Shown here: piece after piece, positions 39,801 through 49,600 of the stretch | How positions within the stretch are numbered: position 1 is the first letter of the stretch | Layout of the letters: each line of letters starts with the position of its first letter | Origin: Haematococcus lacustris | Taxonomy: Eukaryota; Chlorophyta; Chlorophyceae; Chlamydomonadales; Haematococcaceae | NCBI GenBank assembly: GCA_030144725.1 | Contig: JASKMD010000017.1 | Span: 11,810,409 to 11,874,408, forward strand | Length of the DNA stretch: 64,000 nt | Reading direction: 5' to 3' | The notes under the pieces: generated by a model | Seen by the model: the letters and a program-made list of their open reading frames with translations, nothing else | Database searches by the model: none | Told to the model about the DNA's origin: nothing | Translations under genes and position numbers: made by a program

Positions 39801-42292
39801 CTTGTCCTTTGTTGACCCAGCCGGCATCCAGGCCGTGGCCAGCCTGGGGCTGCCCAGCTGCCCATCAGCTTCCCACTCCCAGGGCCCTTTCGAGGGGCGA
39901 GCAGCAGCAGCAGCAGCAGCAGTGGGGGACACCCAGGGGGGTGCGCTGCGGGGTGGCCCGGCTGCGGTGCCCCCTATGTGTGCTCCTTCAGCCGCACTGG
40001 TTTTGGACCTAAGGTTGCCCAACAGTGCTGCATGCAGCAGTTCCATGGGCGGGCTGGGGGCGTTCTCATGCCTGGGTCCCTCCACCAGCTTGGCTCAGCC
40101 CGCCCGCCAGCCCGCCAGCCAGCCTGGGGCAGGCAGGCTGGCCCAGGCAGAAGGGGCTGCTGGTGCACCTATTCCTGACGGGCGGCCCAGGGAGCTCCTG
40201 CTCAGTCCAGCCTCAGGCCTAGAGTCCCCACTGGGCCACCTGCAGCATGTGCCAGGCCAGGGCAGCACACTCTTCACACAGCCTAGCCATGCGGGGTTGC
40301 TTGCTCCAGGGCAGCAGGGCTCTGTGCTTCTTGACAGCCCTGCTGGTCCTCGGGGTGGAGCCCCTCTCCTTCACTTTCGCCAGGACCTGCCTCTGCAGCA
40401 ACCGCCTCTTGCACAACTGCCCCTGGAGCTGGCTCCAGAGTTGCTGCAGTCGCGGCAGCAGCAACAGCAGCAGCAGCAGCTGTTTGAGGACCTGCAGCAG
40501 CAGCTCAAGGTGCTGCAAAATCAACACCAGCATAACCAGCCACAGCAAGGTCAGCAGCAACATAACCAACGGCTGGGAAAGCAGCAGCCCAACTACCAAC
40601 AGCAACAGGAAGCACAGAGGCGCTTGGAGGTCACCCCCCCACCACGTGATGGCCCTACAGCCCAGCCATGCCCTGCTTCAGGTGCTGTGACTGTTGCTGC
40701 TCGCCTGGCCATAGCTTCACCACACGCTGCACCACATGGCCCACACCCCACCACCAACAGCCCCACAGGGTCCAACGTGGGCGGGACACCCCTCGCCAAT
40801 GGCATTTACAGTGCAGGTGCTCGCCTGAAGGTGGGCTGTCCCAGCCACCCTGACTCCACCACCCCAGCCCCCCCAGCCCAGTCCCTCAATCCCCCTCGCT
40901 TGCAATCCTTCCACGCCGCCTGGCCCAGCTTAAGCAACAGTGCCCCCATGCCACCTGCCCCGCCTGCTGCTGTCATGGCTGAGGCGCCTTCCCTGGCTGC
41001 GGGCCGGGCTCAACATGTGAGCAGCTCAGGCGCCGCTGTCACCCAGCAGCCACCAGCCATGCACTTCTTGCTGCCACACAGCTGGGACGCCGCCACCCAG
41101 CAGGCGGTTGCGAAGGCACAGGCCAGGGAGGCACCCAGAGAGGCTCCTGGCATTGATCCGGACCAACCCAGCCACTCAGACATCAGCTCCGGCACCTCCT
41201 GCAAGGCAGGCATGAAGGTGGGGCCAAGAGCTTGGCTGCAAGCAGGCTGCGACCCGTCGGCATGACATACACGTGCGCTAATGGAAGCTGCTAGACATGG
41301 TCCTTGCTGCTACACATGTGCCCCATAGGCCACTCCTGTGCCTAGGGTGGGCTGTCTGGCTGCCGCTTGCAGCCTAGGATTGGACATGCAATGCCCTTGG
41401 CGGCCCATGCAGGCAGCCCAGGCTATGAGAACAACTCCACCCGACGACACTTGCTCACCTCAATGTGGTGCATGCCCTAGAGCTGCATTGTACCCCCCTG
41501 GTGGCTGGTCTTGGCATGACACACAGACCACTGTGCCTGCAGGTCGGCCCTGACCCTGGTCCTTTCAGCCGGTTTACAGGCCAGCAGCAGCAGCCGGGTC
41601 AGCGTCAGCTGGGGCAGCAGCAGCAGCCGGGTCAGTCTCAATTGGGGCAGCAGCAGCAGGTGGGTCAGTCTCAGCTGGGGCAGCAGCAGCAGGTGGGTCA
41701 GTCTCAGCTGGGGCAGCAGCAGCAGGTGGGTCAGTCTCAGCTGGGGCAGCAGCAGCAGGTGGGTCAGTCTCAGCAGCCTGCCTCTCTTTCCATGCGGCCA
41801 TGTCCACCACTGCCACTTAAGGCTCCACAGCTGCAGCCTGACATGTGCATGTACCCTGCCCCCCACCAGCGGCTGCGGCTCCCCATGCAGTGCCAACTGG
41901 TGCGGGAGGAACAGGCAGGGCAGGGGCAGCAGCAGGTGGCGCCACGTGGTCAGCAGCAGGAGCTGCAGCATCAAGTGCAGGAGCTGTTGACCGCAGCCAA
42001 GAAGGGGGTGTCAGTAGGAAGGGGGCTGACCTTGGCAGACGTGTTGCTGCAGCTAGGGGCCCAACAGCTGCTGGCAGCTCAACGGGGCAGCAGGGCGGAA
42101 GCCAGGCACCTCACCCTCACGTGCACCCACACCGCGGTTGGCTCAACTTCCTGTGGTCAGGCTGCCCCGGGAGCTACTCCCATACGGCTCAAGAGCACCT
42201 CCAACTCATGGTCAGGTGCTGGGTGTAGTGCGCAGCCTGGTGCCGGGGCTGGGGTTCAGCCTACGAAGCAAGGGCAGAGGTGGCAGCTCTGA
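36866..42292 (+). CDS. MYB-repeat transcription factor with long Gln-rich C-terminus
   Basis: This is a nuclear DNA-binding protein by domain content. Exons read by eye are 36866-about 37097, 37487-37541, 37698-37766, 37939-38009, 38111-38186, 38873-38938, 39454-41217 and 41543-42292 (stop TGA). Exons 3 to 8 join in phase. The first repeat contains RAAWTDAEEKCLRGLV and, in the -1 frame, DEETWAKVRARLASGS. The second contains MDWQQVAAELGTGRSAKQC then REHYLYSLQPN. The third contains KGQWTQEEEYIIAREHSISG and QWSRIASCLTGRTDNAVKN. Exon 7 adds an Arg/Lys/Ser basic stretch (KSRKRSRSRS) and exons 7-8 are Gln-rich, with an 11-residue repeat QLGQQQQVGQS. The frameshift in exon 1 and its unclear junction to exon 2 mean a missed small exon, a sequence error or a defective allele. 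Similarity is to three-repeat MYBs; orthology is not established. Confidence 0.7.
38385..38760. mobile_element. Transposon-like fragment in MYB intron 5
   Basis: 38385-38460 (gatgctctgccccccattgg, then caaggaggaccagcagggct) matches 43896-43975, and a weaker match continues (aggctgttagccttatg against aggctgatagccttaca). The shared plus-strand peptide would be ALPPVGKEDQQGFKLVNDRL. The family was not recognised. It sits wholly within the intron 38187-38872. Confidence 0.5.
39129..39232. repeat. ATC/GTC trinucleotide tract in MYB intron 6
   Basis: A degenerate (atc)n/(gtc)n run lies between the exons ending at 38938 and starting at 39454. Confidence 0.8.
41585..41775 (+). repeat. 33-bp coding tandem repeat in the MYB gene
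   Basis: The unit cagctggggcagcagcagca(ggtgggtcagtct) is repeated about 5.5 times, in frame, giving QLGQQQQVGQS. The later copies are identical, which points to recent expansion and likely length polymorphism. Confidence 0.9.
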
Positions 42293-42350
42293 GGGAGCAG
42301 TTGTGCCCCTGCAGTCTCATGGGTGGCAGGCAGGGGGTGTGCAAGGCACA

Positions 42351-42474
42351 CACACGCAAGCCAACTCCCTTTGACTGGAACTGCGGCTTCAGCTCCAGCA
42401 GAGCATGGTCCCAGGCTTAAAGGCAGACCCGCACGCCCCTGCTGCCCTTTCAACCCTTTTGGCCACTAGAGTAA
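42351..42474 (-). repeat. 124-bp repeat shared, inverted, with kinase intron
   Basis: This stretch is the near-identical reverse complement of 56292-56418 (for example gccaactccctttgactgga). It lies just 3' of the MYB stop codon. No terminal repeats are evident, so it is a dispersed element or a duplicated UTR piece. Confidence 0.8.
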
Positions 42475-42744
42475 CAGGGTGTGGGACTCAGCTCAGCATG
42501 GCAGGTCGGCCAGCTGGGGCTCTGGAGCTTGCAGCCAGCCCAGGAGAGCAGGGCCCTGTTGAGGTGGGTGTGACAAGCTGCCCCTCTGCCCCTCACGCCC
42601 CCCTCTGGCTTCATTCGGGACAGCAGTACTCGGCATGTGGGCACTTGCTGTTGACGGTGTGCGAGGTGTGTCTGTGGCTTAATGCTGAGTACATGGTGCC
42701 ATCAACTGGGCAGCAGCTTGCTGTGAGGTGAGGGTCGGTGAGCT
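42475..42744. other. Unassigned DNA 3' of MYB gene
   Basis: An open frame runs through 42405-42731, but its first third is the dispersed repeat. It has no motif and is not called as a gene. Confidence 0.4.
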
Positions 42745-43075
42745 GGTCATTATCACAAACGTCATAATATCATCAGTACATGCATTACGTGGCATTGCAA
42801 GTCAATACATGGCAAGTCATTACATGGCATCACAAGTCAACACATGGCATTACAAGTCAACACATGGCAGCACAAGTCATTACATGGCAACACATGGCAA
42901 GTCATTACATGGCATCGCAAGTCAAGACATGGCATTATAAGTCATTACATGGCAACACAAGTCATTACATGGCAACACATGGCAAGTCATGACATGGCAT
43001 CGCAAGTCAAGATATGGCAACACCTGGCAAAGCACTACATGGCAAGTTATCGCAAGACATGGCAATTCACTGATG
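42745..43075. repeat. Degenerate tandem repeat acatggca(a/t)..caagtca
   Basis: About 15 units of roughly 16-21 bp are built from tcattacatggca and caagtcaacacatggca. It is unlike the C/G-rich satellites elsewhere. All three plus frames are partly open because of the repeat (HYMASQ), which is not a gene. Confidence 0.9.
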
Positions 43076-43859
43076 TGTAGTGCGTAGTGTGTTGTGCGGA
43101 CTGGTGCAGTGCGTCAGTGTTGGTGTGAGCAAAGGTATGGAAGGTGGCGGCTGGCGCTCAGTCAGTCAGTTAATGAGCTGGGCAGTGCAGTAGAGTTGGG
43201 GTCATCATCCTGCTGCTGGGCACACAGACCTTGAGGGTCAACATGGTGGTGACAGCAGGGAGGAGAGGGGCGCGGTTTAGGCTGGGCCGCAAGCAGCAAG
43301 CCCGCTCAATGGCTGCATAAGAGCTGAATGCAGCCATGGAGCTGTGGGTCCCTGGCACTCTGCGCTGCCTGGCTGGCTATCAAGAGGCTGGCTGCCTGGC
43401 TGGCTTGGCTTGACATCCGGGCTTATCTGAGCTGAGGGAATGAAAGGAGGCGATCCTAGGCACATTTGTGTCACAGTTCAGGCCATGTGCTAGGTGTAGG
43501 GAGGTGCATTGTAGGGGCCCGCTGGAGTCATGTCTTGTGCTGTTCATAATCAATGTGCATGACCGTGCATGCCGTGCACCCCACTCTGCTTGATGTAGCA
43601 AGCAAGCATGCATAACCGGTATGTAGAAGGTAATTGGCGGTCTGAAAGCCTTATGCAAAAATACTGGCTGAGGTGGAGGTGGCACGGACATACATGCCGA
43701 GGCGCAGCCAAGGCATGCATGGTAGCAGAGCTGAGGATAAGTCCATTACTTTTTTCACCTGGCCCAGTCCCACCACCCCAGGCCCCCCCAGGAGGCAGGT
43801 GGCTGGACCGGGACACCAACGGATGCCTGAACTTCTAGCGCATTGGGGAGAGCACGCAG
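43076..43859. other. Unassigned DNA
   Basis: No exon or RNA gene is supported between the tandem repeat and the fragment at 43860. Confidence 0.4.
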
Positions 43860-44125
43860 CGCCCCATAGGGTTGTGCAGCTGGAAGGAGCGAGAGGCTCT
43901 GCCCCCCGTTGGCAAGGAGGACCAGCAGGGCTTCAAGCTGGTCAATGACCGGCTGCCCAAAGGCAGGCAGCATTTGGGCCGGGCCCGCAACAATACATAG
44001 GCTGATAGCCTTACACAACATTGAGCTGTTGGTTTTGGTGAGGTACCCAGTGGTCTCGGGGGGAAGTGCCACAGGAGTGGGTTTTGTAGTCAACAAGGGT
44101 GCGACCGAGGATGCTTCAACTTGAT
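43860..44125 (+). pseudogene. Transposon-like fragment, second copy
   Basis: This is the counterpart of 38385-38530. The plus strand reads REALPPVGKEDQQGFKLVND and RLPKGRQH. Neither copy has a full frame. The parent element is not recognised. Confidence 0.45.
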
Positions 44126-44838
44126 TGGAGTAGCTGGGTGAGATTACCCACTGTCAAACAGGTTGTTCCATGTTGAAGGAGTTTTGTTTGGCTGGCCTCT
44201 CAACTCTGCCTGCCCAAGGGCGAGGAAAGCACGTACCTGCCTTCCAAGCGGCTCCATGTCCAGCTAGCAGGAGGACTTGCACCACGTGCGTGGGTTGTCT
44301 GCCATGGGCACGCTGTTCCCCGGCGTGTGCTACACCCGTCTGCAAGACAAGCTGCCTAACACCTAGGGAAATGGGCTCAACTGATGGGCCTCAGCCTGGT
44401 ATGGCTGCTGCTCCACATCATGGTATGGCTGCTACATGTTCTACGTTATATGTTTGGCTGAAGTACGGGGACATGGACATGGAGCGATATGGAGTTCACA
44501 TGGACACGGAGCTTAGTTTGTTGTGCCACGGGGAGGGTTCGTTATACATTCTTAGCGCATTGTTCTCAGACGGTTAATGGAAGCCCACTTTTACCAGCGC
44601 CACAGCCAGTCAGTTGACACTATCCAAAAGCGGTGTAAGCCACTTCATAACTATCACACATCTGTTTTCTGCCTTTGCGCACCTTTGTTTGTGTACATCT
44701 CTAGAGTGCATTGCGCCCCAGATCCTTAGATGTTACCCCATGAGCTGCATCGCCCTGTGCAGCCAATGGCGGGGGTGACCTAGAGTCTCCCAGATCCCTA
44801 GAGGGAGGCCTTGTCCTTTTGTGTCTGTCTGGCCTACG
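44126..44838. other. Unassigned DNA flanking the chromovirus
   Basis: No gene is recognised. 44757-44780 repeats a 24-bp stretch present at 36427-36450. Confidence 0.4.
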
Positions 44839-44843
44839 TACGG
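44839..44843. repeat. Chromovirus target-site duplication, copy 1 (TACGG)
   Basis: TACGG directly precedes the 5' LTR and directly follows the 3' LTR (50895-50899). Confidence 0.95.
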
Positions 44844-45033
44844 TGTTACGTGACCATGCTGAGTAAGATCGCATGCGGCCGAATATCTGAAAGGTCTCTA
44901 GTGACATGACAAGTCCCCTGTGAGAAATGTGTGAGTGGTGAGGTGTTCTGAGGCTGGGTTCGATACCCAGGCAGATGGACTACGCCCTGATCTGTGTAGG
45001 CACACTTGGAACACCATTGCCACGAACGCAACA
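44844..45033 (+). repeat. Chromovirus 5' LTR (190 bp)
   Basis: It starts TGTTACGTGACC and ends CGAACGCAACA. It contains ctgggttcgatacccag (44954-44970), which has the shape of a tRNA T-arm and matches the pol III B-box core GGTTCGANNCC. No matching A-box or full tRNA cloverleaf was found. Confidence 0.95.
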
Positions 45034-45034
45034 G

Positions 45035-45051
45035 TGGTTTCCGACCGATGG
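45035..45051 (+). promoter_or_regulatory. Candidate primer-binding site
   Basis: tggtttccgaccgatgg starts with the TGG expected for pairing to a tRNA CCA end, one base inside the LTR. A second TGG-start (tggtgccgaacccgac, 45049-45064) is an alternative. The tRNA was not identified. Confidence 0.55.
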
Positions 45052-45321
45052 TGCCGAACCCGACTGGGTCCGTCTAGCGCATTTCTGCCCGAGCCTAGCG
45101 TCAGAGGACGTGCGTGGGTATTGGTTGGCGTGTGGAAGTGCGGTCGAGTTCCCGCATTCGCCTGAGCAACGCCGGGAGCTGAGTGTAGTGCGCCGGTTGT
45201 GGAAAGAAGCGGAGGAGCTGTGCGCTAAGCTTGCGGGTAACGCTTAGAGAAGCGTCGGCTGTGAACGGTTGTGAGGAGAGGCTAGAGTGAGCCTGGGTAC
45301 CCGTGCGGTACAGGACTGACG

Positions 45322-46626
45322 ATGAACCCATCGGGGGAGGTCGATTCTGCGCGAGTGGCAATGGAAGTGGGCAGGAGCCCGGAGGAGCTGCAAAGGACTG
45401 TGGAGGCCTTGCAAGCCCAGTTGGCTGCAAAAGAGAGGGAGCTGCGGGAGAGCCAGGAGCGCGAGAAGCGCGGTAGTGGCCCAGGAAGTGGTGGACGTGA
45501 GGCGGGTGAGCGCCGAGAGGCACTTTCTGGAAGCGCGGCTGGAGGCGGTGCAAGCCCGCATGGAGCGCTTGCGAATCTTGGCGGAGCTGGCCTGGGAGAG
45601 GCAAGTGGTCGGTCGCTGCAAGGAGCACCAGCGGCACAGCATGTGGTCAGAACGAACGTGAGCCTGCCTGAGGCTTGGAAGGTTGATGATGTGCTGCGTA
45701 GTCGTGACTTTGAGTCCTACTTCTGGCTTGTGGGTCAATGGTGTCGTGCCACGCAGCAGCCACTGGTGGCGGGAGTGCTGCAGGCGCTGAGTGGAGACCT
45801 GAAGGCTGCCGTGCTACAGTTGGTGAGCAGCTACAGGCAGCAGGGCAAAGAGCTCACTGATGGGGAGCTAGAGGCATGGCTTAGAAGGGCTACTGGGTGT
45901 ACGGACCAGAATAACGAGGCCGAATTGATGCAGAAGCTGGTGGATCGGGAGTATCACCAGAAGGGAGCAGAGCTTATGAGCTATTGTCTGCAGTTTTCTC
46001 TGCTAGCCATGCGCTTGCATCGTTTGCCCCAGGACCTGCTGTGCATGTACTTCATCGCTGGCCTGAAGCCTGAGCTTAAGCGAGAATGTGCGACTATGCC
46101 CGATGGAAAGCGATGGGAGTCGCTAGATGCTCTGCTTGCTTTTGCACGTGGGCGTGATGTGGCTGCGCGAGCTGCCAAAGTGTCTGTGCGTGCTGTCACC
46201 GCTGTCACTGCTGCACCCCTGCTTGACGACGAGGAGTTTGATGGTGGGCCTAGTGTGGCCGTGTTTGCGGGGCGAGGGCGCAGTTCCAATGGAAGGAGCA
46301 ATGGGCGCTCACGCAGTCGTTCTGCTGATGGTGGGCGTACCTTGCAGGGTCGTTTGAATGAGCGACTGGATCGGTTCCAGCCAGCGGACCTGCGACGCCG
46401 TGACGAGGGTCGAGGGCCGAACCGAGGCAGGAGTCCCAGCAGAGACGCACGCCATGTGTCGTTCGCTGACGACCGTGACCGTGACCGTGACCGTAAGAGA
46501 CACAAGGGGCCCAACCAGCCCAGTGACGTGTGCTACGAGTGTGGAGGGCGTGGCCACTATGCCAAAGACTGTGCCAACAAGCAACAGCACCGTGGTAGCC
46601 GTGGGGCTTACAATGATGATCAATAG
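45322..46626 (+). CDS. gag: Chromovirus Gag (434 aa) with zinc knuckle
   Basis: This structural protein assembles the intracellular particle and packages the RNA. The ATG at 45322 follows a 288-nt leader. Residues 20-55 are a charged helix (EELQRTVEALQAQLAAKERE). A gag-core-like helical region follows at about residues 125-270, with FESYFWLVGQWCRATQQPLV and an FIAGLKPELKREC segment. Next are an Arg/Ser-rich linker with repeated D-R-D-R and a CCHC knuckle, CYECGGRGHYAKDC, at residues 404-417. The frame ends at UAG (46624-46626). The next codon continues the pol frame with no further stop. Confidence 0.93.
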   Translation: MNPSGEVDSARVAMEVGRSPEELQRTVEALQAQLAAKERELRESQEREKRGSGPGSGGREAGERREALSGSAAGGGASPHGALANLGGAGLGEASGRSLQGAPAAQHVVRTNVSLPEAWKVDDVLRSRDFESYFWLVGQWCRATQQPLVAGVLQALSGDLKAAVLQLVSSYRQQGKELTDGELEAWLRRATGCTDQNNEAELMQKLVDREYHQKGAELMSYCLQFSLLAMRLHRLPQDLLCMYFIAGLKPELKRECATMPDGKRWESLDALLAFARGRDVAARAAKVSVRAVTAVTAAPLLDDEEFDGGPSVAVFAGRGRSSNGRSNGRSRSRSADGGRTLQGRLNERLDRFQPADLRRRDEGRGPNRGRSPSRDARHVSFADDRDRDRDRKRHKGPNQPSDVCYECGGRGHYAKDCANKQQHRGSRGAYNDDQ

Positions 46627-46664
46627 GGCTTTGCCTGGTGGGAACAAGGTGCTGACCTGCCAGG
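46624..46664 (+). promoter_or_regulatory. Candidate UAG readthrough site with downstream hairpin
   Basis: gag and pol are in the same frame and only CAA-TAG-GGC separates them. Seven nucleotides after the UAG a hairpin can form. Its outer stem is cctgg (46634-46638) with ccagg (46660-46664), and its inner stem is aggt (46647-46650) with acct (46655-46658). No ATG occurs in the pol frame until just before the protease DTGA region. This arrangement resembles gag-pol readthrough of retroviral type; a simple nonsense mutation is the alternative. Confidence 0.45.
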
Positions 46665-49600
46665 ACCGCCATTGGATGAGTCTATACCAGTGTTCCAGGA
46701 GGGATCCCTGTGTAAGAAACTTACCCTGGCGTGTGCACCAACTGAGGCTCTCTTTGACAAGGCTGAAACGCTACAACTGCCCTTCATGTATGTGGGCCGT
46801 TTTGGAGGCAGACCATGCCTGATTATGATGGACACGGGCGCTACCTTCAGCATCATCAGTGAACAGTGGCTGGAAAAGCACAAGATAGGCACAGCTGATG
46901 CTACCCTGGAGCGGGGAGTCATGGCGCCAACATCAGTGCTGACTGCTAACAATGAGCGTGTGGTGCTGAAAGAGAAGAGGACAGGCCTGCTGGAAATTCA
47001 GAAGAGCAAGACCACCTTAATGGCGAGAGTCATGCCCAGAGTAATTGAGGGTGTCGACCTAATCCTGGGATCGGACTGGCTGTTCGTCCACGACGTGATG
47101 ATGAAACCGAAACACGGGGTGTGCACGTTGCTGTCGCCTGAGGGCAAACCTGTGAACCTGCTGGCATTGCGTCCGAAGCATCTGCCATCATTCGAGGCCG
47201 TCGCTCAGGCTGCTGCAGCCTCAGGCGGACTTGTCGAGCCAGTGGAGCCGCTCAGCGTGGGACAGACGGCGAGGCTGCTCCGCAAGGGATGCCGCAGCTT
47301 GCTGTTGTTAGTTCAGCCTGGTAGCGACAGTGACAAGGAGGGCTGGCTCAAAGGGAGCCTGGCTGCTGCAGTGGCAGGCTGCAAGGAGAGCAGTGAAAGG
47401 GACAAACCTGAGCTGGTCACAGATGCAGAGCTGCAGGCTGTGCTAGATGAGTACTCAGATGTGTTCCAGGACATGCCATCAGGCCTGCCCCCTGACCGGG
47501 GTGTAGGGCATACCATCAGGTTGGAGGCTGAGGCACTGCCACCTTACAAGCGGCCTTACAAGCTGAGCCCCAGGGAGGAGGCTGAGGTCAAGAGACAGGT
47601 GTCAGAGCTGCAGGCCAGGGGGCTGATAGAGCCCAGCAGCAGCCCCTATGGAGCCCCAGTGCTGTTTGTGGAGAAGAAGGATGGATCTTTAAGGATGTGC
47701 ATTGACTACAGAGCTCTAAATAAGCTGACGGTGAAAGACAGATACCCCCTGCCCCGAATTGACGATCTCTTTGACAAGCTGGCTGGCAAGAAGGTGTTCA
47801 GCTCACTTGACCTGCAATCTGGGTACCATCAAATCAGGATCACAGAGGCGGACCGGCCCAAGACAGCATTCCTGACGCCCATGGGGCAGTTCCAATTCAA
47901 AGTGCTGTGTTTTGGCCTGACCAACGCTCCTGCAACCTTCCAAAGAGCCATGAACAACGTGTTTCGGCCCCTGATCAACAAGTCGGTGCTGGTTTACATT
48001 GACGACATCCTGGTAATGAGCAACTCTGCTGAGGAGCATGTGCAGCATCTCAGAGAAGTGCTGGAGCTCATGAGGCAGCACAAGCTCTATGCCAAGCGAT
48101 CGAAGTGCGAGTTCAACAAAACAGAGCTGGCGTTCCTCGGCCACATTGTGGGCGAACATGGCATTGCAGTCGACCCAGCAAAAGTGAAAGTGGTCCGGGA
48201 GTGGCACGTTCCGCGCAACCTGAAGGACCTGCAGGCCTTTTTGGGGTTGGCGAACTATTTTCGGCGCTTCATTCCTAACTTCAGTGCTATCGCCGCGCCA
48301 CTGACCGACCTGACCAGCAAGACGGCTGCAGCACAGTTCGACTGGCAAAAGTTTGGGGAGGCGCAAATGAAAGCATTCAATGGCCTGAAAGACGCCCTGT
48401 GCTCTGCTCCTGTGTTGGCGCTGCCTGACTTTACAAAGCCCTTTGTGGTGTGCACTGACGCGTCGCTGGTGGGCACTGGAGCAGTGCTGCTGCAAGAAGG
48501 CAAACCCATTGCTTACACCAGTAAAAAGCTGTCACCACCAGAAACAAGGTACTCTACAGGAGACCAGGAGCTGCTGGCTATCATCAGGGCTGTAAGGGAA
48601 TGGCGGTGCTACCTGGACGGCGCCGTAGATGTTACAATACAAACGGATCACAACCCTTTAATCTACCTACAAACGCAAGCGAACTTGTCAAGGCGGCAGA
48701 CAAGGTGGATGGAGGAGCTATCACGTTACAAATATGAGATCAAATACCATCCGGGTGCGGACAACGTGGCTGATCCCATCAGCCGCAACCCGGCGCTGAG
48801 TATGCCTGACACGGAGAGCTGCCCGGTGCTACTGCTGGTGCCTGGACGGGAAGGTGCTGTGCTGGCTGCCACCACCCGTCGCACAGCAGCTGAGCTCCGC
48901 AAGGTGGCTGAGAGAGAGCAGGCTGTGGCCAGGGAGAGGGCCTATGAGGCTGGCAAGCTGACCCCGCCTGCTGACATGGCTGCCGACACGCCCAGAGGGC
49001 TGCAGCCAGGTGGGGGGGAAGCCCTGCGGCAGGACACACAGCAACAAGAGGCCAGTGACGGGTCAGACCCCACGACGCTGCTGCAAGCAGTCAGGCGGGC
49101 CTACGGGGCGGACAAGCGGTTTGACGAGGCTGCCTTCACCTCAAAGCTACACCGGCTAGAGGGGCTGTGGCTAACAGAGCGTGGCCAGGTGGTGGTGCCT
49201 AATGATGAGAAGCTGAGGAGGAGAGTGATACACACCATGCACGATGCCAAGTCTGCAGGTCACCTAGGCATGACAAAGACCCTGGAGCAGGTGACACGCT
49301 ACTTTGACTGGCAGGGTGTGTCAGAGGCTGTCAAGCACTATGTACGCACCTGCCACTCGTGCCAACTGAACAAGTCAAGCGCCCAGAAGCCGGCCGGCAA
49401 GCTGCAGCCGCTGCCCATCCCCTTGAGGCCTTGGGGCTCCGTGTCGCTGGATCTCATTGTGAAGCTACCTGCAAGCGGACCAGCCAAGTATGATTCGATT
49501 CTAGTGATTGTGGACAGGCTGACCAAGATGGTGCACTTGGCCAGGACCTGGGAGCGCATGACCGCCGTGCAATACGCCAAGCTCTTTGTTGACAACGTGT

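Noticed and set aside
44954..44970. tRNA gene in the LTR
   Set aside because: Only a T-arm-like hairpin is present; acceptor, D and anticodon arms cannot be drawn around it.
46624..46626. Reassigned genetic code (UAG = Gln)
   Set aside because: UAG ends ORF1 of the LINE and would have to be a stop there. No other long frame in the window needs UAG to be read as sense.
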